Source of the DNA: Alphaproteobacteria bacterium
GTDB lineage: Bacteria > Pseudomonadota > Alphaproteobacteria > JANQMY01
Length of the DNA: 64,000 nucleotides
NCBI GenBank assembly: GCA_028289425.1
Contig: JANQPL010000014.1
Span: 220,954 to 284,953 of the forward strand
Reading direction: 5' to 3'
Shown: positions 10,297-17,929 of the stretch, in pieces
How positions within the stretch are numbered: position 1 is the stretch's first letter
Layout: each line of letters begins with the position of its first letter
Translations under genes and position numbers: made by a program
Notes under the pieces: generated by a model
Told to the model about the DNA's origin: nothing
The model's input: only the letters and a program-made list of their open reading frames with translations
The model's database searches: none

Positions 10297-10373
10297 AGCT
10301 GCCCTGGATCACCCGGACGGAGTTTATCCTTGTGCTGGCCGAAGGCCAGACACGAGGGCCGGGTGATGACGCA
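10297..10373. repeat. Palindromic intergenic repeat, family A
   Basis: Outer arms TGGATCACCCGG (from 10305) and CCGGGTGATGACG (10359-10371) are near-complementary and enclose a small perfect hairpin CTGGCC-GAA-GGCCAG (10335-10349). The 22 bases at 10297-10318 recur exactly, in inverted orientation, at 20468-20489. Confidence 0.8.
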
Positions 10374-10478
10374 TTTGGTAAATTGTCCGCCCCTTCCTCT
10401 TTCGTCATTACACGGTAAGCGGCCCGCAGGGTCGCGCATCCGGGTAATCCAGAGCCGCTTGCGCTGAGCGGCTGGCAA

Positions 10479-10543
10479 TGGATTGCTTCGCGGAGCCTGT
10501 CCTCCGGCCGCGCACAGCGCGGACCGGGACGCTCGCAATGACG
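10479..10543. repeat. Palindromic intergenic repeat, TTGCGAG/CAATCC type
   Basis: TGGATTGCTTCG (10479-10490) and CGCTCGCAATGACG (10530-10543) form the two ends of a repeat of the widespread CGTCATTGCGAG...GAAGCAATCCA type. An adjacent short hairpin AGCCGCT/AGCGGCT lies at 10453-10472. The whole 10246-10577 gap (332 bp) holds only these repeats and no gene that I can see. Confidence 0.75.
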
Positions 10544-10577
10544 AGTTGTGGAATCGTGGCTAACGCCGGCATCTTCC

Positions 10578-10943
10578 CTAAACCGTCGCGCACAGGGCTT
10601 CTTCTACCTGTGCGCAGATATCATCCATCGAAAATGGCTTGGAAACGATGGTGTGGACCAAATCATCCAACGCTTCGGCGCGTTCTTTTTCGGCCACATA
10701 GCCGGTCATCATGATGATGGGCAGATCCGGATGATTGCGCGATGCATTCAGCGCAAGGGTAATGCCGTCCATCACAGGCATCATGATGTCGCTCAACAAG
10801 AGATCGAACCGTTCTTTGCCCAGCAATGCGAGCGCTTCCGCACCGTCTTCCGCGGTCGCCACCTTATGGCCCCGCAAGCTCAACGCCCGCGCAAGGAACA
10901 CCCGGAGGGCTTCTTCGTCGTCCGCAACCAGAATGTGTGCCAT
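10578..10943 (-). CDS. CpdR-like single-domain response regulator
   Basis: A 121-residue stand-alone receiver domain. Acidic pocket D8-D9, phospho-acceptor D52 (in SDIMMPVMDG), T80 and K102 are all present, so it should be phosphorylatable. There is no output domain. Size and lack of an effector match CpdR, the ClpXP adaptor that controls CtrA degradation in Caulobacter and relatives, but other single-domain receivers look alike. The ATG at 10943 is chosen because it starts the receiver fold exactly. The neighbours are a zinc-ribbon protein and the ftsEX cluster. Confidence 0.85.
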   Translation of the reverse strand: MAHILVADDEEALRVFLARALSLRGHKVATAEDGAEALALLGKERFDLLLSDIMMPVMDGITLALNASRNHPDLPIIMMTGYVAEKERAEALDDLVHTIVSKPFSMDDICAQVEEALCATV

Positions 10944-11080
10944 AAGCTTATAGACCCACGCGCGCGACACGCGTTTCAAACTGAGACAGAATCCTATCTG
11001 CGCTACTGGTGCCCCAAGGATATTAAGACTTCGTTTATGACGTTTGGGCGGTGGGCACCCGGGGGCGTTCGCTTTCCCGC

Positions 11081-11764
11081 CTACAATCCGGAAACGGTGT
11101 CATTCTGGTCGAACTCGACCTTCAGATGGGTCGCGCCGTTCGGCGGACTGTGAAGGTTCGAGACAAAGCGATAGTCTTCCTGTGGGTCCAAGCGTCCCAA
11201 CGGTAAGGCGTGGAACCACCAGTAAACCTCTTCACCCTTTTCATCCATCAGGCTGAGGCGTACCCGCGGCACGGGAACCGCCCGGTTGGTGAGGTTCACA
11301 ACCCGTCCCCGTACGGACAGGATCGGCAGACCATCTTCCGTGTTGCGTTCCGTGGCGATGTCGCGCAAGGCGATGCCGGTCACATTGGTATCAATGCCCA
11401 ATACCCGATAGGCGGAGACGGTCTGCGGCCAGGCCTTTACGATAAAGTGGCGGTATTGGTAAGCGCTTGCGGTCGCACCCCCCATAATGAGCAAGAGGAG
11501 TGCCCAGCCGGCAATATGAGCCGCGGAGAGGCCGGCACGCGCGGTACGGGGCACAGGCTGCCCTGACTCATCACCGTAACCATGATCATGGTCGTCCGCG
11601 CCAAATCCCTCAACCGTATCGATCGCATGGTCTTCGGGTTCAGGTGCCGCTTCCTGGAACCAGACGAATCCACAATTGGCACACTTCACTTTGCGTCCGG
11701 ATGGCGCAAACGCCTTCTCGTCCGCCTTGTAGCGTTTTCCACAATCGGGACACGTGATAATCAT
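11081..11764 (-). CDS. MJ0042-type zinc-ribbon transmembrane protein
   Basis: A 227-residue protein. The N-terminus is a zinc ribbon (MIITCPDCGKRYKADE...VKCANCGFVW) with two CxxC pairs. It is followed by an acidic His/Asp-rich linker, one transmembrane helix (about residues 85-105, IAGWALLLLIMGG), and a C-terminal extracytoplasmic domain of the FxLYD/DUF3426 type. Alphaproteobacteria commonly carry it divergent from ftsE, as here (113 bp apart). The role is unknown; the context suggests cell division or envelope. Confidence 0.88.
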   Translation of the reverse strand: MIITCPDCGKRYKADEKAFAPSGRKVKCANCGFVWFQEAAPEPEDHAIDTVEGFGADDHDHGYGDESGQPVPRTARAGLSAAHIAGWALLLLIMGGATASAYQYRHFIVKAWPQTVSAYRVLGIDTNVTGIALRDIATERNTEDGLPILSVRGRVVNLTNRAVPVPRVRLSLMDEKGEEVYWWFHALPLGRLDPQEDYRFVSNLHSPPNGATHLKVEFDQNDTVSGL

Positions 11765-11877
11765 AGTTTTTCCGCCCTCTGCCCCTCAGTTTTATTGACA
11801 TATGACGCCGCACAAGGCAAGGACGGCAAGGGGCCATCACTGGACCTTTCTGCAACACGTGAGCTCGGAATCTCCCC

Positions 11878-12597
11878 GTGATCCGCTTTGAAAATGTCGG
11901 CATGCGCTATGGCTCGGGACCAGAAATCCTGCGCGATATCTCGTTTCATATCGCGCCCGGATCGCTGCATTTTCTGACCGGCCCCTCCGGTGCCGGAAAA
12001 ACCTCGCTTTTGAAGCTGATGTTGCTCACCCATCGCCCATCGCGTGGCCTGATCTCGCTGTTTGGCGCCGATTTGGCCACCACGCCGCGCCACGTTTTCC
12101 CCGAAATTCGGCGCCGCGTTGGGGTGGTTTTCCAAGATTTTAGGCTTCTGGATCATCTTTCGGCTTACGACAATGTGGCTTTGCCCCTGAGGGTCGCCTC
12201 TCTCCGGGAAGCAGAATACCGCGAAAATGTCATCGAACTGTTGACTTGGGTCGGATTAGGCGACCGGATCGATGCGCGGCCGCCAACCCTGTCCGGCGGC
12301 GAAAAACAGCGGGTGGCTATTGCCAGGGCGGTGGTGGCCAAGCCGGACCTGCTGTTGGCCGACGAACCCACAGGCAATGTGGACCCGGAAATGGGCGATC
12401 GCCTGCTCCGGCTTTTCATGGAACTCAACAAATTAGGCACGTCAGTCATCATCGCGACCCATGATTTCGCCATTCTGGACCGTTACGCTGCGCCGGAAAT
12501 GCGCCTCAGAGATGGGTACATGACCTATATGACCACCGTACAAGCGCAAAAACAGCGGGAGCGCCACCCGCTTAGCCGGAAACGCAGCAGGGCCTGA
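11878..12597 (+). CDS. ftsE: Cell division ATP-binding protein FtsE
   Basis: The 239-residue ABC ATPase that pairs with FtsX in the divisome and controls peptidoglycan amidases. Walker A GPSGAGKTS is at 35-43; the signature LSGGEKQRVAIARAVV and Walker B LLLADEPTGNVDPE are intact. It begins with GTG, giving the classical MIRFENVGMRYG. The ftsX start follows 13 bp after the stop. The C-terminal tail (about 20 residues, KQRERHPLSRKRSRA) is basic and longer than in E. coli. Confidence 0.95.
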   Translation: MIRFENVGMRYGSGPEILRDISFHIAPGSLHFLTGPSGAGKTSLLKLMLLTHRPSRGLISLFGADLATTPRHVFPEIRRRVGVVFQDFRLLDHLSAYDNVALPLRVASLREAEYRENVIELLTWVGLGDRIDARPPTLSGGEKQRVAIARAVVAKPDLLLADEPTGNVDPEMGDRLLRLFMELNKLGTSVIIATHDFAILDRYAAPEMRLRDGYMTYMTTVQAQKQRERHPLSRKRSRA

Positions 12598-12610
12598 TAG
12601 AGCGAAGACC

Positions 12611-13486
12611 TTGGATAAACCTGGCAAAATCCTGCCGCGTGGCGGCACCATCGGGCGCCCTCTACAAACGGTGATGGCAATCATGTGTTATCTGGCGGCA
12701 CTGTCCCTGGGCAGCGCGCTGGCGGTCAATCGCCTGTCCGAGAATTGGACATCCGACTTGGCCGGACAAATCACCGTGACGGTTAAATCGGTCCGCGGCG
12801 TGTCACTTGATCAACAAATGGATGGGGCACTCGCCGTATTGGAAACAACGAAAGGGGTGTTGCTTGCCCGGGCGGCTTCTGACGGCGAACTGAAGGCGCT
12901 GCTCACGCCTTACTTGGGCAACAGTGTCGAAATCGACCGGCTGCCCATTCCAAAGTTAATCTTTGTACAGATTGATACGATCAACAAACCGGATTTCGAG
13001 GAACTTGCAACGCGCCTTACCGAAGCGGCGCCGGGTGCTGCCCTCGACGATCATTCGCGATGGAACGCGCAGCTTCAAAGTTTTGCCACGGGGCTCGCGA
13101 GCGTCGGGCTTGCCGTCTTGCTGCTGACTACCGTTGCGACCATCGCCACCGTGATTTACGCAACACGCGCCGGATTGTTGGCGAACAGGGACACAATCGA
13201 AGTGTTGCACATGGTCGGTGCGCAAGACCGTTTCATCGCCGGCGAATTTCAGAATCATTTCTGGTCGCTTGGATTGATTGCGGGCTGCATCGGGCTGGCG
13301 GCGGCGGCGATTACCTTTTGGGGATTTGCATCGCTTACGGATCATTCCACCAGCTTGCTCACGCCTGACTTTACCCCTACCGCCATCGAAATCGCCTCGC
13401 TTCTCCTGATCCCCATCTTTGCCTCGTTGGTATCCATGGTAACAGCCCGGCTGACGGCATTGAGCGTGATCGGACAGATGCCCTAG
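12611..13486 (+). CDS. ftsX: Cell division protein FtsX
   Basis: The 291-residue membrane partner of FtsE. A cytoplasmic N-terminus, a first transmembrane helix (about 20-40) and an extracellular domain are followed by three C-terminal helices (about 170-195, 215-240, 260-285), the four-helix FtsX topology. It transmits ATP hydrolysis by FtsE to periplasmic cell-wall hydrolase activators. The frame opens with TTG at 12611; no better in-frame ATG precedes the first helix, so this rare start is accepted with some doubt. Confidence 0.93.
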   Translation: MDKPGKILPRGGTIGRPLQTVMAIMCYLAALSLGSALAVNRLSENWTSDLAGQITVTVKSVRGVSLDQQMDGALAVLETTKGVLLARAASDGELKALLTPYLGNSVEIDRLPIPKLIFVQIDTINKPDFEELATRLTEAAPGAALDDHSRWNAQLQSFATGLASVGLAVLLLTTVATIATVIYATRAGLLANRDTIEVLHMVGAQDRFIAGEFQNHFWSLGLIAGCIGLAAAAITFWGFASLTDHSTSLLTPDFTPTAIEIASLLLIPIFASLVSMVTARLTALSVIGQMP

Positions 13487-13497
13487 AGGCCAATACT

Positions 13498-14046
13498 ATG
13501 CGCCCGAAACTTGTGCTGCTCGATCGCGACGGTGTGCTCAACGAAGACCGCGACGATTTCATTAAGAACCCGGGCGAACTGATCATGTTGCCCGATAGCG
13601 CAGCGGCGGTGGGAAAACTCACCGCTGCCGGCATCAAAACCGCCATTGTCACCAACCAATCGGGTATTGGCCGCGGCCTATTCGACGAAGCGATGCTGAC
13701 GCGCATTCACGAGCAGCTGCGCAACGAAACGGCCCGTTTCGGCGGACATTATGACGCCATTTTCTTCTGCCCAGATCCTCCCTGGGCGGCAGGCCCAAAC
13801 CGAAAACCCGAACCCGGCATGTTGCGCCAAGCCATGTCGCGTTTCCGGGCAACACCGGGAGAATGTGTCTTGATCGGGGACAGTCTGCGCGACTTGCAGG
13901 CGGCTCAAAAGGCCGGATGCCGACGGATCCTGGTACGCACGGGCAATGGCGCCAAAACGCAAGCGCAAGGGCTCCCCCCGGAAGTATTACCGGTTTCCGT
14001 GTATAATGATTTGGGCGCCGCGGTGGATACATTATTGGGGGAGTAG
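13498..14046 (+). CDS. GmhB-like HAD-IIIA phosphatase
   Basis: A 182-residue HAD hydrolase. The catalytic DRDGVLNED is at residues 9-17 (D9 nucleophile, D11 acid/base), with TNQSGIGRG as motif II and GDSLRDLQAA as motif IV. Closest by pattern to heptose-1,7-bisphosphate 7-phosphatase (GmhB) and histidinol-phosphatase. The structural zinc loop of GmhB, which uses C-x-H and C-x-C, is reduced here to FFCPDPPWAAGPNRKPEPG with only one Cys, so zinc is probably not bound. Eleven bp after ftsX and likely co-transcribed. Substrate uncertain. Confidence 0.85.
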   Translation: MRPKLVLLDRDGVLNEDRDDFIKNPGELIMLPDSAAAVGKLTAAGIKTAIVTNQSGIGRGLFDEAMLTRIHEQLRNETARFGGHYDAIFFCPDPPWAAGPNRKPEPGMLRQAMSRFRATPGECVLIGDSLRDLQAAQKAGCRRILVRTGNGAKTQAQGLPPEVLPVSVYNDLGAAVDTLLGE

Positions 14047-14148
14047 ACCGGTTTCCGCCGGGCTAAGCGCCCTCCCCGAACGACAAAAAAACCTTGGCTT
14101 AAGAAGGCTTTGCTAGGCTTGGGCCGTTCAAGGAGGAAATGTCGTCCC

Positions 14149-14745
14149 ATGTCGCTGGGTCTAGACCGATTCGTCAGACGCGCGTTTTTGCCCCTGCTGC
14201 TCGCCATCAGTGCCGCCTGGGTGTGGGGACTGGTGAGCTTCGTAAACGGTCTGCCCAAGCCGCTGCCTTTGATGCCCGGCACTGCGGACGGCATCGTGAC
14301 GCTGACCGGCGGACCGGACCGGATCAGGACCGGGATGGCCTTGCTGGACAATGGGGCCGCACCGCGCCTTCTGATCTCGGGCGTCTTTCAAGACACCAGC
14401 CGAGCCGACCTACGCCAATTGCTCGGAAGATCCCAAGCGCGATTTGACTGCTGTGTGGATGTGGGGCGCGTTGCGCGCAACACGGTGGGCAATGCTCAAG
14501 AAACAGCGAATTGGGCAAAACAGCGTGGCTATAAAAAAATCATCATCGTGACGGCCGCCTTTCACATGCCGCGCAGCTTGCTTGAACTGCAGGACGCCAT
14601 GCCCGGCGTGGAGCTTATTCCGTATCCGGTGGTATCCACCAGCGAAAACCTGAACGGCTGGTGGTCGCGTCCCTCGACAATCCGTAAGCTGAGCTTCGAA
14701 TACACAAAATACTTGCTAACCCGCCTGCGTTTGAGCATCTTCTGA
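14149..14745 (+). CDS. YdcF-like (DUF218) membrane protein
   Basis: A 198-residue DUF218/YdcF-family protein. An N-terminal membrane helix (about residues 11-35) precedes a Rossmann-like domain with the family motif IVTLTGGPDRIRTGMALL, the ISGVFQDTS segment, the NTVGNAQETA loop and VTAAFHMPRSLLEL. Family members (SanA, ElyC) affect envelope integrity and vancomycin sensitivity. The ATG at 14149 has AGGAGG 12 bases upstream. Part of the conserved ftsEX / YdcF / plsC gene order. Confidence 0.9.
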   Translation: MSLGLDRFVRRAFLPLLLAISAAWVWGLVSFVNGLPKPLPLMPGTADGIVTLTGGPDRIRTGMALLDNGAAPRLLISGVFQDTSRADLRQLLGRSQARFDCCVDVGRVARNTVGNAQETANWAKQRGYKKIIIVTAAFHMPRSLLELQDAMPGVELIPYPVVSTSENLNGWWSRPSTIRKLSFEYTKYLLTRLRLSIF

Positions 14746-14773
14746 CGGCGTCAATAACAACAAAACAAGCCTT

Positions 14774-15490
14774 ATGCTTCTGTTGCGGTCGATTTTGTTT
14801 CAAACCTATTGGTGGGGCATTTCTGCGGTGATGACGATCAGTCATGTGCCACTGTTCCTGGCCCCACGCAAATGGACGGTGCATCAAATCAAGATGTGGG
14901 GCCGGGTTTCCCTATGGGGACTGCGGAACATTGTCGGGCTTGATGTGGAAGTGCGCGGCCGCGAGCACATTCCCCAGGGCGGCGCCCTGATTGCGTCAAA
15001 GCACCAGACCATGTGGGAGACCATCGCCCTCTTCAATCTCAATCCGGATCCGGCGATCATCTTCAAGCGAGAGCTCACCTATGTGCCGTTTTACGGCTGG
15101 TACGCCATGAAGGCGGGCATGATCCTGATTGACCGGTCGACCAAGGCCACGGCCATGCGGCGCATGATCCGCCGGGGTCAGGAATGCATCGACCAAAACC
15201 GGCAGATCGTTGTGTTCCCGGAAGGCACCAGGCGGCCGGTAGGGGCTGAACCCGATTACAAATCGGGGATTTATGGGCTCTACGGCCAGTTGAACGTGCC
15301 GTGCGTGCCGGTGGCCCATAATTCGGGGCTTTATTGGCCAAGGCGCGGCTATACCTGGCGCCCCGGCAAGGTGATCATCGAATTCCTGCCGCCGATCGCC
15401 CCGGGCCTGAAACGCCAAGAATTCATGGACACCCTGCAAAACACCATCGAAGCCGCCACCGACCGGCTGGTGGCAGAGGGGCAAAACTAG
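14774..15490 (+). CDS. plsC: 1-acyl-sn-glycerol-3-phosphate acyltransferase
   Basis: A 238-residue PlsC-family acyltransferase that adds the second acyl chain in phosphatidic acid synthesis. An N-terminal membrane helix is followed by the acyltransferase domain. Motif I is HQTMWE (H77...E82), an HX4E variant of the usual HX4D; the glycerol-phosphate motif FPEGTRRP and the VPVAHNSG block are present. It acts at the cytoplasmic face of the inner membrane. It closes the ftsEX cluster and is followed by the LexA-controlled nrdJ region. Confidence 0.93.
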   Translation: MLLLRSILFQTYWWGISAVMTISHVPLFLAPRKWTVHQIKMWGRVSLWGLRNIVGLDVEVRGREHIPQGGALIASKHQTMWETIALFNLNPDPAIIFKRELTYVPFYGWYAMKAGMILIDRSTKATAMRRMIRRGQECIDQNRQIVVFPEGTRRPVGAEPDYKSGIYGLYGQLNVPCVPVAHNSGLYWPRRGYTWRPGKVIIEFLPPIAPGLKRQEFMDTLQNTIEAATDRLVAEGQN

Positions 15491-15516
15491 AACATTAACG
15501 AACACGTAACGATTGC

Positions 15517-15531
15517 GAACAAAAAGCGAAC
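15517..15531. promoter_or_regulatory. LexA operator (SOS box), alphaproteobacterial type
   Basis: GAAC (15517-15520), seven bases, GAAC (15528-15531): the exact reverse complement of GTTC-N7-GTTC, the LexA site of Alphaproteobacteria. It ends six bases before the -35 hexamer of the promoter in front of nrdJ. Two further GAAC units at 15490 and 15500 (10 bp apart) extend the array. An overlapping TTAA-N7-GTAA (15495-15509) is one base off a CtrA site. Confidence 0.7.
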
Positions 15532-15537
15532 ATTTTG

Positions 15538-15566
15538 TTGGTTCACTGGCAAGGATGCGCTAAAGT
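15538..15566 (+). promoter_or_regulatory. Promoter of nrdJ
   Basis: TTGGTT (15538-15543), 17 bp, TAAAGT (15561-15566). The same -10 sequence TAAAGT is used in the predicted leuA promoter of this window. It lies about 60 bp before the nrdJ ATG and directly after the LexA box. Confidence 0.5.
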
Positions 15567-15625
15567 GAGCCCGCTATGCTGAGGGAAATAACCAACCGAG
15601 AGGCAAGATCACCAACGGAACTGAG

Positions 15626-17917
15626 ATGACGGAACTGACAGGCCTGCCGCATCACATTTGGGACATGAAATACCGCCTCAAGAACGCGGAGGGCACGCCC
15701 GTTGACGCCACCCTTCAGGATAGTTGGCGGCGCGTGGCCAAGGCCCTGGCGCAGGCGGAAAAACCGTCAGCGCGCGTGTTTTGGGAAGACGGGTTTTACC
15801 GGGCCCTGGACGGCTTCCGCTTCCTGCCGGCAGGACGCATCTTGGCGGGCGCCGGCACCGACCGGGACGTCACCCTTTTCAACTGTTTCGTCATGGGCAC
15901 CATCCCCGACGATATGGGCGGCATTTTCCAAAGCCTGAAGGAAGCCGCCCTGACCCTGCAGCAGGGGGGTGGCATCGGCTATGACTTTTCCACCCTGCGC
16001 CCGAAAGGCGCGCTGGTGCGCGGCGTCGGCGCCGATGCGTCCGGCCCCATCTCCTTCATGGATGTGTGGGATGCCATGTGCCGCACCATCATGTCGGCAG
16101 GCTCGCGCCGCGGCGCCATGATGGCCACGTTGCGCTGTGACCACCCGGACATAGAAGCCTTCATTACCGCGAAGCGCGATGCGGACCGTTTGCGCATGTT
16201 CAATCTGTCGGTGTTGGTGACCGACGAATTCGTGAATGCGGTGAAGGCGGACGATCCATGGCCCCTCACCTTCGGCGACAAGACCTACCGCACGGTTCCC
16301 GCGCGCGCCCTGTGGGACAAGATCATGACGGCCACATATGACTATGCGGAGCCGGGCGTGATCTTCATTGACCGGATCAACCAAAAAAACAATCTCAATT
16401 ACTGCGAGACGATTGCGGCGACTAATCCGTGCGGGGAGCAACCGCTGCCCCCCTATGGCGCCTGTCTGTTGGGGTCGATTAACTTGTCGCGGCTTATAAA
16501 CGATCCGTTCGGCAAGAACGCGCGCCTGGACGACGATGCGTTGGCCGCCTTGGTTCCCGTGGCCGTGCGTATGATGGACAATGCCATCGACGTTTCCAAA
16601 TTTCCCTTGGAAGAACAAGCGCAAGAAGCGCAAGCCAAGCGCCGTATCGGATTGGGCGTCACAGGCCTTGCCGATGCGCTGATCATGTGCGGCGCGCGCT
16701 ATGGCAGCCCACAATCGATCGCGCTGATCGAACGCTGGATGAAGGCCCTGCGCGACCGCGCCTACCGCGCGTCCGCCGAATTGGCAGCGGAAAAAGGCGC
16801 TTTCCGGCTTTACGACAAGCAGGCCATCGCCAAATCTGACATGGTGAAAAGCCTGGATGCCGATCTGCAAGCATTGATCGCGAAAAACGGCCTGCGCAAT
16901 GCGCTGCTCACCTCCATTGCGCCCACCGGCACGATTTCTCTGTTGGCGGATAATACGTCGAGCGGCGTGGAACCTGTTTTTGATCTTGCCTACAAACGCA
17001 AAGTGCTTCAGCCCGACGGCTCGTCCCGCGAAGACGATGTGGAAGACTTTGCGGTGAAGCTCTATCGCGCACAAACCCGCCGCAAGACGACGCTGCCGAA
17101 AAGTTTCGTAACGGCTCAAGACCTAAGCCCGCAAGACCATGTGGCCGTTCAAGCCGCGGTCCAAAAATATGTGGACAGCTCGATCTCCAAAACCATCAAC
17201 GTGCCCGAAGAAATTTCGTTCGACGATTTCAAATCCGTCTACATGGACGCGTGGGACCATGGATTAAAAGGCTGCACCACTTATCGGCCCAATCCGGTGA
17301 CGGGCGCCGTTTTGTCGACCACACCCGCACCGGCAAAGCCCGCCCCGGCGGCCACCGGTTTTGCCGAAAGCGATGTGGTCTACATGACCGAACCCCTCGA
17401 CCGGCCGCCCGCATTGGAAGGCCACACTTACAAAGTGCGCTGGCCCGACAGTGACCATGCCATGTACATCACCCTCAACGATATTGAGAGCGACGGGCGA
17501 AGGCGGCCGTTCGAGATTTTCATAAATTCCAAGAATATGGAGCATTACGCTTGGACCCTGGCGCTCACCCGCATGATTTCCGCTGTGTTCCGCCGCGGCG
17601 GCGATGTGAGCTTCGTGGTCGAGGAACTTAAAGCCGTTTTCGACCCACGGGGCGGGCAATGGATGAACGGGGAATATGTACCGTCACTGCTCGCGGCCAT
17701 CGGCAATGTGATCGAACAGCACATGGTCCGCATCGGCTTCCTCAAAGAAGGCGATGCGCCCCTTGACCTGCCGGAACAGAAACGGGCGGCTGTTTTGCTG
17801 CCGCCGGAAGGGGCGGCCGGGCGTTACCGCCGCTGCCCCAAATGTTCCAACCCAACCCTGATTCGCCAAGAAGGGTGCGATACCTGCGCCAATTGCGGCT
17901 ATTCCAAATGCTCCTAA
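15626..17917 (+). CDS. nrdJ: Adenosylcobalamin-dependent class II ribonucleotide reductase
   Basis: A 763-residue oxygen-independent reductase that makes deoxyribonucleotides from ribonucleotides using coenzyme B12. The catalytic core is visible: C87 (LFNCFVMG) and C280 (YGACLLGSINL) match the redox pair, and C269 in TNPCGEQPL matches the thiyl-radical cysteine. After the barrel come a TSCAP-type domain region and a C-terminal zinc-ribbon-like tail (CPKCSN...GCDTCANCGYSKCS) that re-reduces the active site. The ATG is preceded by a LexA box and promoter. A DNA-repair glycosylase gene follows after 12 bp, so the two are probably one SOS-linked operon. Confidence 0.96.
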   Translation: MTELTGLPHHIWDMKYRLKNAEGTPVDATLQDSWRRVAKALAQAEKPSARVFWEDGFYRALDGFRFLPAGRILAGAGTDRDVTLFNCFVMGTIPDDMGGIFQSLKEAALTLQQGGGIGYDFSTLRPKGALVRGVGADASGPISFMDVWDAMCRTIMSAGSRRGAMMATLRCDHPDIEAFITAKRDADRLRMFNLSVLVTDEFVNAVKADDPWPLTFGDKTYRTVPARALWDKIMTATYDYAEPGVIFIDRINQKNNLNYCETIAATNPCGEQPLPPYGACLLGSINLSRLINDPFGKNARLDDDALAALVPVAVRMMDNAIDVSKFPLEEQAQEAQAKRRIGLGVTGLADALIMCGARYGSPQSIALIERWMKALRDRAYRASAELAAEKGAFRLYDKQAIAKSDMVKSLDADLQALIAKNGLRNALLTSIAPTGTISLLADNTSSGVEPVFDLAYKRKVLQPDGSSREDDVEDFAVKLYRAQTRRKTTLPKSFVTAQDLSPQDHVAVQAAVQKYVDSSISKTINVPEEISFDDFKSVYMDAWDHGLKGCTTYRPNPVTGAVLSTTPAPAKPAPAATGFAESDVVYMTEPLDRPPALEGHTYKVRWPDSDHAMYITLNDIESDGRRRPFEIFINSKNMEHYAWTLALTRMISAVFRRGGDVSFVVEELKAVFDPRGGQWMNGEYVPSLLAAIGNVIEQHMVRIGFLKEGDAPLDLPEQKRAAVLLPPEGAAGRYRRCPKCSNPTLIRQEGCDTCANCGYSKCS

Positions 17918-17929
17918 GCTAAACTGCCC

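Noticed and set aside
10297..10543. CRISPR-like array in the 10.2-10.6 kb gap
   Set aside because: The elements are different palindromes without regular spacers or repeated units. They are interspersed repeats.
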